NCBI GenBank assembly: GCA_027486795.1
Contig: JAIXOI010000037.1
Span: 62,001-126,000 of the forward strand
Source: Sphingobacteriales bacterium
GTDB lineage: Bacteria; Bacteroidota; Bacteroidia; Chitinophagales; CAIOSU01
Reading direction: 5' to 3'
DNA: 64,000 nucleotides
Shown here piece by piece: positions 27,075 to 36,197 of this stretch (position 1 is its first letter; the number at the start of each line of letters is the position of its first letter). Position numbers and translations under genes: made by a program. Below the pieces are notes generated by a model, which saw only the letters and a program-made list of their open reading frames with translations, did no database searches and was not told the origin of the DNA.

Positions 27075-27899
27075 ATGCGTAACCTTTTATCTTTTTTTTT
27101 ACGGTACAACTCGCTTTTCATCTTTGTTATTCTAGAGGTGATATGCCTAACATTGGTATTTAGGCTCAACTACTACCACAAGGTTTCGTTTGTAAGTGCT
27201 ACCAATAATTTTACGGGCGGCATATACAGCTCGTATACCAGCTTTACCGACTACTTAAACCTTGCCCAAGTAAATGATAGCCTAAGCCGCGAAAACGCGC
27301 TGCTGCGCAGTAAACTGCTTAGTTCATATTGGGATACCGAAGTACGGAAAGACGTGGCATGCGATGTAAACATGGTGCAAGCCTACCAGTTTTTTGATGC
27401 CAAGGTTATAAGCAACTCTACCAACAAAGCCAGCAACTATTTGGTAATAAACAAAGGCTACAAACACGGTGTGCGCGAAAACATGGGTGTGGTGGTGGCC
27501 AATGGGGTAGTAGGTATTATAATGGATGTATCGGAAAACTTTGCTACGGTGCTATCAGTGCTGCACAAAGACAACAAAGTAAGCGTAAAGCTGAAAGGGC
27601 CCGAAGGCAGAGCAGGAAGCCTCACCTGGCCTGGCGGCGATAGCCGGTATGCCGTGGTAAAAGAAATACCCAAACACGTAAAACTGCATGCAGGCGATAC
27701 AATAGTTACCAGTGGCTACTCGGCCATTTTTCCTGAAAATATAATGGTAGGTACTATTGAGAGCATAGAAGTAACGTCGGGTAGCAATTGGTACGACATC
27801 AACATATTACTATCAACCAATTTCGAGACCATTGAGTACGTATATGTGGTAAATTATCTTTTCAGCGAGGAGCAAGATAAACTAGAGGAAAAAAGATGA
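27075..27899 (+). CDS. mreC: Rod-shape determining protein MreC
   Basis: 274 residues. One N-terminal membrane segment (about 10-32, SLFIFVILEVICLTLVF) is followed by a short coiled coil (NDSLSRENALLRSKLL). A periplasmic beta-barrel pair follows, with the conserved NKGYKHGVRENMGVVVANGVVG and GDTIVTSGYSAIFPENI. MreC links MreB to PBP2 in the elongasome. Its stop overlaps the mreD start by four bases. Confidence 0.93.
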   Translation: MRNLLSFFLRYNSLFIFVILEVICLTLVFRLNYYHKVSFVSATNNFTGGIYSSYTSFTDYLNLAQVNDSLSRENALLRSKLLSSYWDTEVRKDVACDVNMVQAYQFFDAKVISNSTNKASNYLVINKGYKHGVRENMGVVVANGVVGIIMDVSENFATVLSVLHKDNKVSVKLKGPEGRAGSLTWPGGDSRYAVVKEIPKHVKLHAGDTIVTSGYSAIFPENIMVGTIESIEVTSGSNWYDINILLSTNFETIEYVYVVNYLFSEEQDKLEEKR

Positions 27900-28420
27900 G
27901 CGCCGGTATTCGCATATTATCCTTTATAGTTGGCTATTTTGGGCTCGTGCTTTTTCAAGTGCTGGTGCTCAATAGGCTCGATTTGAGTTTCTACATCAAT
28001 CCGTATATATACTTGTTCTCCATTTTGGTGTTGCCTTTCCGTATGCAACACTGGGTGCTTATGTTGGTTGCTTTCGTTTCGGGTTTGCTAATGGATGCCT
28101 TCAGTGGCACGGCTGGTTTACATGCAGCTTCGCTAGTGTTTTTGGCCTTTGTGAGGCCACACTGGATAAACGTTATTACCCCAAAAGGGGGCTACGAAGC
28201 CGAAGACCGGCCCAGCATAAGGGCACAAGGATTTAGCTGGTTTTTGCTGTACTCAATCGTGTTGGTGTTTTTGCATCATTTTTTTTATTTCTTTTTGGAA
28301 GTCTTTTCGCTCACTTCTGCGTTCTCAACATTAGGAAAGACTTTGCTGAGCACAATAGTATCAACCATTTTGATAGTATTGATGGCATATCTTTTCTCTA
28401 GAGAAAGAAAACGAGCATAG
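27896..28420 (+). CDS. mreD: Rod-shape determining protein MreD
   Basis: 174 residues with five or six predicted membrane segments. LFQVLVLNRLDLSFYINPYIYLFSILVLPF and VAFVSGLLMDAFSGTAGLHAASLVFLAFVRP are the conserved MreD stretches (the D-x-F-x-G-x-x-G-x-H-A loop). It partners MreC and PBP2 in the elongation complex. Its place between mreC and mrdA and the four-base overlap support the assignment. Confidence 0.9.
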   Translation: MSAGIRILSFIVGYFGLVLFQVLVLNRLDLSFYINPYIYLFSILVLPFRMQHWVLMLVAFVSGLLMDAFSGTAGLHAASLVFLAFVRPHWINVITPKGGYEAEDRPSIRAQGFSWFLLYSIVLVFLHHFFYFFLEVFSLTSAFSTLGKTLLSTIVSTILIVLMAYLFSRERKRA

Positions 28421-28423
28421 GGT

Positions 28424-30274
28424 ATGGATATTTTTAAGAACCGGCGGTTTATTATATTGGGCATATTTGCGTCCTTTTTTGTCGTGTTTGCCCTCCATCT
28501 TTTCTATATCCAAATTATAGACGACAGCTATGAGGCATTGGCTAACCAAAACGTAATACGCAACGTAACGGTGTACCCAAACCGCGGACTGATATACGAC
28601 CGCAACGGTATGCTGATAGTTGAAAATGATGCAACTTACGAGATTTTCGTTATCCCGAAGCAGGTAAAGGATATTGATACCGCGCTTTTTTGCCAGCTAC
28701 TGGCCATTGAACCGCAATACTTTATCGATCAAATGACCAAAGCGAAGAATTACTCTCGCTACGTACCCTCGTCGTTTCTCAAAAACCTTTCCGTTGAGCA
28801 GTATGCTTCGTTTCAGGAGCACTTGTATATGTTTCCAGGTTTTTATGGTGATATAAGGCTGGTGCGTAAATATCCCCAACACTCGGCAGCCCATGTATTG
28901 GGTTACACTGGCGAGATAAGCCAAAAAAAGCTTGATGCCCAAAGCTATTATAAATCGGGCGACTATATAGGCATTAGCGGCCTGGAAGCTACTTACGAGC
29001 CCTTTTTAAGAGGCCACAAAGGCAGTAAGCTAATACTGGTAGATAAGTTTAATAGAGAGCAAGGCTCTTTTAAGGATGGCATATATGATACCGCAGCCAT
29101 TTCGGGGCACAACCTCACCGTTACGCTTGATATTGAACTGCAAGTATATGCTGAGCAGCTTATGCAAAACAAGCGTGGCTGTGTAGTAGCCATTGAGCCC
29201 TCTACGGGCGAAATATTGGTTATGGTAAGTGCACCCAGCTACGACCCAAACCTACTAACAGGCAGGCAGCGGGGCAACAACTATGTAATGTTGCAAAAAG
29301 ACACGCTAAAGCCATTGTTTAACCGGGCAATTTCTGGAGGTTCTTATCCTCCCGGGTCAACGTTTAAGTCCATTATGGCATTAATGGGCCTGCAAGAAGG
29401 CACCTTACAGCCATACGATGTGTACCCATGCTTTGGTGGCTTCAGGTTAGGCTCGCATACGGTGGGTTGCCATGACCACGCGCAATTAACAGATCTTTCG
29501 TCGGCAATACAACACTCTTGCAATGCCTATTTTTGCTACGTATTCAAAAACATAATTGATCAAAGTAAATTCGCAACCTCAGATGAGGCCCTTGCTAAAT
29601 GGGATAGCTACCTATATAGCTTTGGCCTAGGCAATAAATTGGGTGTAGATATACCTGGCGAAAACTCAGGGCATGTGCCTACACCTAAGTACTACAATAA
29701 CATTTATCAAAAGGGCCATTGGAAATCATCAACCATTATCTCTTTAGCTATAGGGCAGGGTGAGCTGGGTATTACGCCACTGCAAATGGCCAATATGACC
29801 TGCGCAATTGCTAATAGGGGCTATTATTTTACGCCGCACTTTGTAAAATTTATTGAAAACGACACCACCAATTTCGTAAAACATTATTCTGGCAAAAATA
29901 AAACAAAGGTAGAGCAACGTTATTTTGACGAAGTAGTTGAAGGGCTATACCAAACCGTGCAAGCGGGTACAGGCCGAATTGCCCAAATTGAAGGCTATGA
30001 AGTTTGTGGCAAAACCGGAACCGTTGAAAACCCTCACGGAAAAGACCACTCTGCTTTTATAACTTTTGCGCCAAAAGTAAACCCGCGCATTGTGGTACTT
30101 GCTTTTGTAGAAAACTCAGGTTTTGGGGCCACTTATGCCGCACCAATAGCCAGCTTGGTAATGGAAAAATACTTAAACGATACTATCGCAGCCAATAGGC
30201 TGTTCCTAGAAAAACGCATGATAGAAACCGATCTGATTCATCCTAAAGTAATAAGCAGCAATGAGGCGCCGTAG
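28424..30274 (+). CDS. mrdA: Penicillin-binding protein 2 (elongasome transpeptidase)
   Basis: 616 residues. A membrane anchor (about 8-28) is followed by the pedestal domain and a class B transpeptidase domain. SYPPGSTFKSIMAL gives the nucleophile Ser (STFK), HSCNAYF the SxN motif, and CGKTGTVENPHG the KTG motif. It cross-links lateral peptidoglycan together with RodA. The 3' end overlaps the rodA start by 14 bases. Length and motif spacing are normal. Confidence 0.96.
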   Translation: MDIFKNRRFIILGIFASFFVVFALHLFYIQIIDDSYEALANQNVIRNVTVYPNRGLIYDRNGMLIVENDATYEIFVIPKQVKDIDTALFCQLLAIEPQYFIDQMTKAKNYSRYVPSSFLKNLSVEQYASFQEHLYMFPGFYGDIRLVRKYPQHSAAHVLGYTGEISQKKLDAQSYYKSGDYIGISGLEATYEPFLRGHKGSKLILVDKFNREQGSFKDGIYDTAAISGHNLTVTLDIELQVYAEQLMQNKRGCVVAIEPSTGEILVMVSAPSYDPNLLTGRQRGNNYVMLQKDTLKPLFNRAISGGSYPPGSTFKSIMALMGLQEGTLQPYDVYPCFGGFRLGSHTVGCHDHAQLTDLSSAIQHSCNAYFCYVFKNIIDQSKFATSDEALAKWDSYLYSFGLGNKLGVDIPGENSGHVPTPKYYNNIYQKGHWKSSTIISLAIGQGELGITPLQMANMTCAIANRGYYFTPHFVKFIENDTTNFVKHYSGKNKTKVEQRYFDEVVEGLYQTVQAGTGRIAQIEGYEVCGKTGTVENPHGKDHSAFITFAPKVNPRIVVLAFVENSGFGATYAAPIASLVMEKYLNDTIAANRLFLEKRMIETDLIHPKVISSNEAP

Positions 30275-31520
30275 CTTATGGGCAGATATGGATTGGTTGA
30301 GCGTATTGCTCTATGCACTGCTGGTTTCAGTTGGTTGGATATCGATATATGCTGCTGATTTTGACGGCCTGCGCACCGGCATGTTCGACTTAAGCACCAG
30401 CCACGGCAAGCAGATACTTTGGGTAACTGTAGCGCTGGTTTTGGCAATTCTTATCGTCATCATCGACAACAAATTCTACACCACTTTTGCCTACCTCATT
30501 TATGGGCTGGTTATGGTCATGCTCGTCATGATTTTCTTTATCGGGTCTGAAGTAAAGGGCAACAAATCGTGGTTTGTGTTGGGGGGCTTTTCTATTCAGC
30601 CCTCCGAGTTTGCTAAGTTTGCCACGGCATTGGCGGTGGCAAAATACCTCAGTTCGCAGGGTGCGAACATGAAATATTGGAGCACGCGTTTTATTGTAGG
30701 GGCCATTATTTTGCTACCCATGATGTTAATTCTTTACCAAGGCGATGCTGGCTCTGCTTTGGTGTTTTTATCATTTGTGCTAGTGCTGTATCGCGAAGGC
30801 CTATCATCGTGGGTGTTGGTAGGCGGTGGGTTGTTTGTTGCCCTATCGCTGCTTTCCTTAGCTATCGATGAAAAGCTATACCTGGTAGTAGGCATAGTGC
30901 TTGCAACGGCCGTTATTATTTATTTACTACGAAAACACATACGCATTGCCATGCTGGTTGGGGCTATCGCGGTTAGTAGCATTGGATACATTTATGCCGT
31001 TAGCTATTTCTTTGGCAAGCTTAAACCGCACCAAAAAGACCGTATTGAGGTAGTGCTTGGCAAACTTGAAGATAAAAAAGGAGCCGGCTACAACCTCGAT
31101 CAATCAAAAATTGCCATCGGTTCAGGCGGGTTTAGTGGTAAGGGGTTTCTTAATGGTACCCAAACCAAAGGCAACTTTGTGCCAGAGCAAACCACCGACT
31201 TTATATTCTGCACCGTAGGCGAAGAACATGGCTTTATTGGCACCATGATAGTATTAGGGCTTTTTATGGCCTTATTGGCCCGCATTGTTTATATAAGCGA
31301 ACGGCAGCGCAGCAAATTTACGCGCCTATACGGATACGGAGTAGCCAGCATTCTATTCTTTCACATTATCATCAACATCGGCATGACCATTGGCTTAGTG
31401 CCCGTTATTGGTATACCACTGCCATTCTTGAGCTATGGTGGTTCTTCTATCTTATCTTTTACCATCCTGCTCTTTATACTACTAAAGCTAGATAGCGATA
31501 GGTTGGCGGTATTGCGATAG
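30261..31520 (+). CDS. rodA: Rod-shape determining peptidoglycan glycosyltransferase RodA
   Basis: 419 residues, SEDS family, about ten membrane segments. KGNKSWFVLGGFSIQPSEFAKFA and MILYQGDAGSALVFLSFVLVLYREG include the conserved Asp-bearing loop of the glycan polymerase. TDFIFCTVGEEHGFIGTM and GIPLPFLSYGGSS are invariant RodA/FtsW stretches. It polymerises lipid II and works with PBP2. A long loop in the middle (about residues 200-260) is common in Bacteroidota RodA. Confidence 0.96.
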   Translation: MRRRSLWADMDWLSVLLYALLVSVGWISIYAADFDGLRTGMFDLSTSHGKQILWVTVALVLAILIVIIDNKFYTTFAYLIYGLVMVMLVMIFFIGSEVKGNKSWFVLGGFSIQPSEFAKFATALAVAKYLSSQGANMKYWSTRFIVGAIILLPMMLILYQGDAGSALVFLSFVLVLYREGLSSWVLVGGGLFVALSLLSLAIDEKLYLVVGIVLATAVIIYLLRKHIRIAMLVGAIAVSSIGYIYAVSYFFGKLKPHQKDRIEVVLGKLEDKKGAGYNLDQSKIAIGSGGFSGKGFLNGTQTKGNFVPEQTTDFIFCTVGEEHGFIGTMIVLGLFMALLARIVYISERQRSKFTRLYGYGVASILFFHIIINIGMTIGLVPVIGIPLPFLSYGGSSILSFTILLFILLKLDSDRLAVLR

Positions 31521-31567
31521 GGATAGACAGGCATTTAAAGCAGCCCTTATCTATTACATTTGTAAGT

Positions 31568-32059
31568 ATGGTTCATGATAATATACTAGATGCTTCCCAC
31601 CAACCCGTTGCAAAACCCTCTTTATATCCATACAAGTTGGGAATTGGCTTTGGTACAGTAAATGCTGTAATTTGGATATTGTCTTTTGCTTTTCTTCGCG
31701 AAAGGCTACCCCAAGGCACCAACCTCTTTACTGGGTTAATTATTCTATCCACTGTTTTGGGGTTAGTGGGTATGGTCGCCATCTGTTTCATTGGCGATAG
31801 CACCAAGCTATTTTGGAATATTTTTAAAACAGGATTCGCTTACTTCGAATTGTCCATTGCCATGGGGTTTGTGGCAACCTTTGTATCAACTTTTTATAAA
31901 GCCCAATCTTTACCTAATGAGATACTATTGATGCCTGTTTACCTCCAAATCCTAATAATTCCGATACTAATAATCACTTCAATCATTTGGCTCATACCGG
32001 GCCACCTAGTTTTCTATCTACAATTTATTAGGGACTACAAGGAGAAAATGTTTAAATAG
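31568..32059 (+). CDS. Hypothetical four-helix membrane protein
   Basis: 163 residues with four hydrophobic segments (roughly 25-45, 52-75, 88-108 and 122-148) and a short basic tail (RDYKEKMFK). I do not recognise the family. It may be related to small DUF4199-like Bacteroidota membrane proteins, but the similarity is only general. A TACATTTG box (31555-31562) ends only five bases before the ATG, so its message may be leaderless, or it is read from the rodA operon 47 bases upstream. It ends one base from the convergent glnS stop. Confidence 0.6.
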   Translation: MVHDNILDASHQPVAKPSLYPYKLGIGFGTVNAVIWILSFAFLRERLPQGTNLFTGLIILSTVLGLVGMVAICFIGDSTKLFWNIFKTGFAYFELSIAMGFVATFVSTFYKAQSLPNEILLMPVYLQILIIPILIITSIIWLIPGHLVFYLQFIRDYKEKMFK

Positions 32060-32060
32060 C

Positions 32061-33719
32061 TTAATTGCTAGTCTTGGCCCAAGTATCCTTAAGGGTAACC
32101 GTACGGTTGAACACCAAATGTTTACCGCTAGAATCTTTATCGAAGGCAAAATAGCCCTTGCGCATAAACTGGTACCTATCGGTGGCTTTATCATCCAGCA
32201 AAGCAGGTTCGGCCAGTGCATTTTCTATTACCTGCAAGCTATCGGGGTTCAATAAGGTTCTAAAATCTTCGTCCGATGCGCCTACGTTCTCAATATTAAA
32301 TAGACGGTCGTACTCACGAATAGTCACTGGCACGGCATGCGCTGCGCTTACATAGTGCAACGTGCCTTGCGCTTTGATGCCACTAGTATCTTCGCCGCTT
32401 CGGCTCTCGGGCACATAAGTGCAGTGCACTTCGGTTATGTTGCCTTGCTCGTCCTTTAATACCGATTCGCCTTTGATTATGTAGCCAGCCTTTAAGCGCA
32501 CATAATTGCCCACGCTCAACCTGAAGAATTTTTTAGGTGGGTCTTCCATAAAATCGTCCTGCTCAATGTATAACTCGCCACTAAAAGGCACGAGGCGTGT
32601 ACCTGCCGATTCGTCTTCGGGGTTGTTCTCGCTTTCAATCATATCTACCTTACCTGCAGGCCAGTTGGTTATCAATACCTTCAACGGATTGAACACCACC
32701 ATGCGACGCAAGGCGGTCTTGTTCAAATCTTCACGGATACAGAATTCCAACAACGATACATCAATCAAGTTTTCGCGTTGCGCCACACCAATTTTATCTG
32801 CAAACATGCGAATGGATGCTGGGGTATAGCCTCGCCTGCGCAGACCAGAAATGGTAGGCATACGCGGATCGTCCCAGCCAGTTACGTGCTTTTCGTTTAC
32901 CAATTGCAGCAACTTGCGCTTGCTCATTACGGTATAGGTAAGGTTTAGACGTGCAAACTCATATTGGGTTGATGGAAACAAAGCAAGTTGCTCAATAAAC
33001 CAATTGTACAAAGGCCTATGGCTGCTAAACTCTAAGGTGCAGATAGAATGGGTTATGTGCTCAATGGCATCGCTTTGCCCATGGGCAAAATCGTACATCG
33101 GGTATATACACCATTTATCGCCAGTGCGGTGGTGGTCCGCAAACTTAATACGATACATCAGCGGGTCGCGCAGTTGCATGTTCGGCGAAGCCATATCAAC
33201 CTTGGCGCGCAAGGTGCGGCTACCCTCTTTAAACTCGCCGTTTTTCATCCGCTCAAAAAGATCCAGGTTTTCCTCAACGCTGCGGCTGCGGCATGGGCTG
33301 TTGGTACCTGGCTCAGTAGGTGTGCCCTTCATAGCAGCTATCTCTTCGGGACTGGCATCCTCTACGTAGGCCAAACCTTTCTTAATCAACTCAACGGCAA
33401 AGGCATATAGTTGGTCAAAGTAGTCGCTGGCATAAAACTCATTGGCCCATTCAAAACCCAACCACTTTACATCGTTTTTTATGCTCTCTACATATTCAGT
33501 GTCCTCGGTTACGGGGTTGGTATCGTCAAAGCGTAGGTTGGTTTTGCCATTATAGCGCTTAGCCAAACCAAAGTTGAGGCAAATAGACTTAGCGTGCCCA
33601 ATGTGCAGGTAGCCGTTAGGCTCTGGCGGAAAACGGGTAAGTACTGTTTGGTGCTTGCCCGATGCTAAATCCTTGGCAACAATCTCTTCTAAAAAGTTAA
33701 GTGGTTTGGCCTCTTCCAT
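32061..33719 (-). CDS. glnS: Glutaminyl-tRNA synthetase
   Basis: 552 residues, class I synthetase. [22 protein letters not shown] has the HIGH motif, DDTNP follows in the Rossmann fold, and [14 protein letters not shown] is the MSK (KMSKS-like) loop. The C-terminal anticodon-binding beta barrels cover about 340-552. It charges tRNA-Gln directly, so the organism does not rely only on the GatCAB route. The start ATG is preceded by a TAACTTTG element. Confidence 0.96.
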   Translation of the reverse strand: MEEAKPLNFLEEIVAKDLASGKHQTVLTRFPPEPNGYLHIGHAKSICLNFGLAKRYNGKTNLRFDDTNPVTEDTEYVESIKNDVKWLGFEWANEFYASDYFDQLYAFAVELIKKGLAYVEDASPEEIAAMKGTPTEPGTNSPCRSRSVEENLDLFERMKNGEFKEGSRTLRAKVDMASPNMQLRDPLMYRIKFADHHRTGDKWCIYPMYDFAHGQSDAIEHITHSICTLEFSSHRPLYNWFIEQLALFPSTQYEFARLNLTYTVMSKRKLLQLVNEKHVTGWDDPRMPTISGLRRRGYTPASIRMFADKIGVAQRENLIDVSLLEFCIREDLNKTALRRMVVFNPLKVLITNWPAGKVDMIESENNPEDESAGTRLVPFSGELYIEQDDFMEDPPKKFFRLSVGNYVRLKAGYIIKGESVLKDEQGNITEVHCTYVPESRSGEDTSGIKAQGTLHYVSAAHAVPVTIREYDRLFNIENVGASDEDFRTLLNPDSLQVIENALAEPALLDDKATDRYQFMRKGYFAFDKDSSGKHLVFNRTVTLKDTWAKTSN

Positions 33720-33741
33720 GGTGCTATACTTTATAATGCTG

Positions 33742-33749
33742 CAAAGTTA
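33742..33749 (-). promoter_or_regulatory. -7 promoter element upstream of glnS
   Basis: On the minus strand this is TAACTTTG, an exact TAnnTTTG match, 22 bases before the glnS ATG. No TTG lies at the expected -33 spacing. Confidence 0.45.
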
Positions 33750-33890
33750 ACACAAAACCCCTGTAGCGCCGTATCGAACTTTGTGAAGGGTATTTTTTGT
33801 TGGATGGTTTGGGTAAATATACTATTTCCCATTAACCAAACCCCCATCACAACTCTTAACGCTTTATTCACCTAGTGCCCCATAAAATAA

Positions 33891-33920
33891 TTGGTGAAAA
33901 CCGCTAAAAGGTTAACTTTG
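33891..33920 (+). promoter_or_regulatory. Promoter of icd
   Basis: TTG at 33891-33893 and TAACTTTG at 33913-33920 are separated by 19 bases, a full match to the Bacteroidota promoter model (TTG-N17-23-TAnnTTTG). The leader to the ATG at 33977 would be about 50 bases. Confidence 0.6.
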
Positions 33921-33976
33921 TGTAGTTTCGGCTGTTTCGAAACAGATTGATAATGAACCCTACAAAATAGCTTTAT

Positions 33977-35221
33977 ATGAGCGGACAGAAAATCACCATC
34001 TCGAATGGTAAACTAACAGTACCCAATAACCCCATTATTCCTTTTATCGAAGGCGACGGAACCGGACCAGATATTTGGGCATCATCGGTGCGCGTGCTAG
34101 ATGCGGCGGTGGAAAAAGCCTATGGCGGCACCCGCAAAATAGAATGGAAAGAAGTATTGGCCGGCGAAAAAGCCTTTAACCAAACCAACAACTGGCTTCC
34201 GCAAGAAACCTTGGACATTATCAACGAATACCTAGTGGCCATTAAAGGCCCTTTGACCACTCCAGTAGGAGGTGGTATCCGATCGTTGAACGTGGCCTTG
34301 CGCCAGCAGCTTGACCTTTACGCTTGCGTGCGCCCCGTGCGTTGGTTTAAAGGCGTGCCTAGCCCAGTTAAAGAGCCTTGGTTGGTGGATATGGTTATCT
34401 ATCGCGAAAACACCGAGGATATTTACGCCGGTATCGAGTTTCAAGAAGGTACCGCCGATGCCGCTAAGTTTGCCGAGTTTTTGAAAACAAACTTCCCTGA
34501 CCGTTTTAAGAAAGTACGTTTCCCTGAAACCTCTGCTTATGGTATTAAGCCAGTATCAAAAGATGGTACCGATAGGTTGGTGCGCGCAGCGTTGGATTAT
34601 GCATTCGAGCAAAAGAAACCATCGCTTACTTTGGTACACAAGGGCAACATCATGAAATTTACCGAAGGCGCTTTCCGCGACTGGGGTTATGAAGTGGCCA
34701 AAACCGAGTTCAACGGTGTTGAATTAGATGGTGGCCCTTGGTTGACTGCTGAGCGCGACGGCCACAAAATCATTGTAAAAGACGTAATTGCGGATGCTTT
34801 CTTGCAACAAATATTGCTTCGCCCGGCCGAGTATAGCGTTATTGCTACACTTAACCTTAATGGCGACTATGTGAGCGATGCTTTGGCAGCTGCCGTGGGC
34901 GGTATCGGTATTGCACCGGGTGCCAACATTAACTACCTTACCGGCCACGCCATTTTTGAAGCGACCCACGGCACTGCGCCTAAGTATGCTGGCTTGGATA
35001 AAGTAAACCCTTCGTCGGTTATCCTTTCGGGCGTAATGATGCTTGAGTACATGGGCTGGCAAGAAGCGGCTGACATGATTGTAGCTGGTATTGAAAGCGC
35101 CATACACGGCAAACGTGTAACCTACGATTTTGCCCGCCTAATGGAAGGTGCTACCGAGTTGAAATGCTCTGAGTTTGGTACCGAAATCATTAAGCACATG
35201 GCACCCGTTGCCGCTGTGTAA
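33977..35221 (+). CDS. icd: NADP-dependent isocitrate dehydrogenase
   Basis: 414 residues, E. coli-type homodimeric enzyme. [30 protein letters not shown] contains the substrate-binding Ser that is phosphorylated in E. coli (S113) and the Arg residues for isocitrate. [19 protein letters not shown] and VTYDFARLM keep the Lys-Tyr and Tyr...Arg residues that select NADP over NAD. It makes 2-oxoglutarate in the TCA cycle. Transcription is monocistronic as judged by a full promoter and a strong terminator. Confidence 0.97.
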   Translation: MSGQKITISNGKLTVPNNPIIPFIEGDGTGPDIWASSVRVLDAAVEKAYGGTRKIEWKEVLAGEKAFNQTNNWLPQETLDIINEYLVAIKGPLTTPVGGGIRSLNVALRQQLDLYACVRPVRWFKGVPSPVKEPWLVDMVIYRENTEDIYAGIEFQEGTADAAKFAEFLKTNFPDRFKKVRFPETSAYGIKPVSKDGTDRLVRAALDYAFEQKKPSLTLVHKGNIMKFTEGAFRDWGYEVAKTEFNGVELDGGPWLTAERDGHKIIVKDVIADAFLQQILLRPAEYSVIATLNLNGDYVSDALAAAVGGIGIAPGANINYLTGHAIFEATHGTAPKYAGLDKVNPSSVILSGVMMLEYMGWQEAADMIVAGIESAIHGKRVTYDFARLMEGATELKCSEFGTEIIKHMAPVAAV

Positions 35222-35247
35222 TGGAAGTAAACTTATCGTAGTTATAG

Positions 35248-35286
35248 AAATAGGCCCTGCTTGATGTGGGGCCTATTTTGTTTTTG
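35248..35286 (+). terminator. Rho-independent terminator of icd
   Basis: Ten-base perfect stem (AAATAGGCCC, 35248-35257, with GGGCCTATTT, 35269-35278) and an 11-base loop, followed by TTGTTTTTG. It begins 26 bases after the icd stop. Confidence 0.85.
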
Positions 35287-35383
35287 TGGATTTATACCTG
35301 CAACACGTGTTCTAACTGCAAGCTAAATTCCACTCGAAACCCGAAACCAATGTCATAGAAGCAGTCACTCGTAAGTGGCTTTA

Positions 35384-36127
35384 TCATTCTGCCACGGCGA
35401 TGGTGGCAATGCTTACCCTTACGCCAGGTATTTGCAGCAGCTTTTGCGCACAGGCCTCTAGTGTAGCGCCGGTGGTAACCACATCGTCAACGAGCAATAT
35501 ATGCTGGCCTTGGTATTTTTCAGGGCTATTGAGAGCGAATACATCCTTTACGTTAAGCCAGCGCTCCTCTCGGGTCTTTTTGGTTTGTGTTTGGGTATTT
35601 GTGGCGCGCTGCAATAGATTGCTACTAGTTTCAATGCCCATTTCGGCAGCAATGCCTTGAGCAAAGCAGGCGCTTTGGTTGTAGCCACGCTTTAGCTTCT
35701 TGCGCCAGTGCAGTGGCACCGGCACTACCAATGCCACATCGCTAAAGGCTTCGGCATGCTTTAAATGCTTGCCCATTATCTCGCCCAAATACACGCCTAC
35801 ATCGTCGCGTTGGTTATACTTTAGTTGATGCACCAGTTGCTGTACCTTGTTGCCTTTCTGAAAGTGAAGCAATGCCGTGGCCGCGTGCACCTCAACCCTA
35901 CCCCAAAAACGCTTGGCTATTACATTATCGTCTTGCAAATGAAAATCGGTAAACGGCATATCGTGCAGGCAGGTAAGGCATAGTATGTGCTCACCTTTTA
36001 CTAAATGATTGCCACAGCCGCAACAAGTATTCGGGAAAAACAGCCCCAAAAAATCGGATAGGTAATTACTTACCACACGCCAAATTGAAGTTTTGCGCAA
36101 TACCGTCATCCACATAAAAGTAATCAT
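35384..36127 (-). CDS. ComF family phosphoribosyltransferase-like protein
   Basis: 247 residues. An N-terminal zinc-finger (CCGCGNHLVKGEHILCLTCL) is followed by FWGRVEVHAATALLHFQKGNKVQQLVHQLKY, VVPVPLHWRKKLKRGYNQS and the PRPP-binding loop ILLVDDVVTTGATLEACA. This is the full ComF architecture, linked to competence/DNA uptake and possibly nucleotide salvage. The start may be at the second or third Met (within MITFMWMTVLRK) because the first residues are not conserved. The gene stands alone between two terminators. Confidence 0.9.
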   Translation of the reverse strand: MITFMWMTVLRKTSIWRVVSNYLSDFLGLFFPNTCCGCGNHLVKGEHILCLTCLHDMPFTDFHLQDDNVIAKRFWGRVEVHAATALLHFQKGNKVQQLVHQLKYNQRDDVGVYLGEIMGKHLKHAEAFSDVALVVPVPLHWRKKLKRGYNQSACFAQGIAAEMGIETSSNLLQRATNTQTQTKKTREERWLNVKDVFALNSPEKYQGQHILLVDDVVTTGATLEACAQKLLQIPGVRVSIATIAVAE

Positions 36128-36145
36128 ACTGGCGGATAAAAATAA

Positions 36146-36175
36146 AACGGCCCTGCTTTTTCAAGCAAGGCCGTT
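36146..36175 (-). terminator. Terminator of the SprB-repeat adhesin gene
   Basis: Stem AACGGCC-c-TGCTT / AAGCA-a-GGCCGTT (one C-A mismatch, 36146-36158 with 36163-36175). On the minus strand it is followed by TTATTTTTATCC. It lies 22 bases past the adhesin stop. Confidence 0.75.
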
Positions 36176-36197
36176 ATTAATATCATACTAAACCCGC

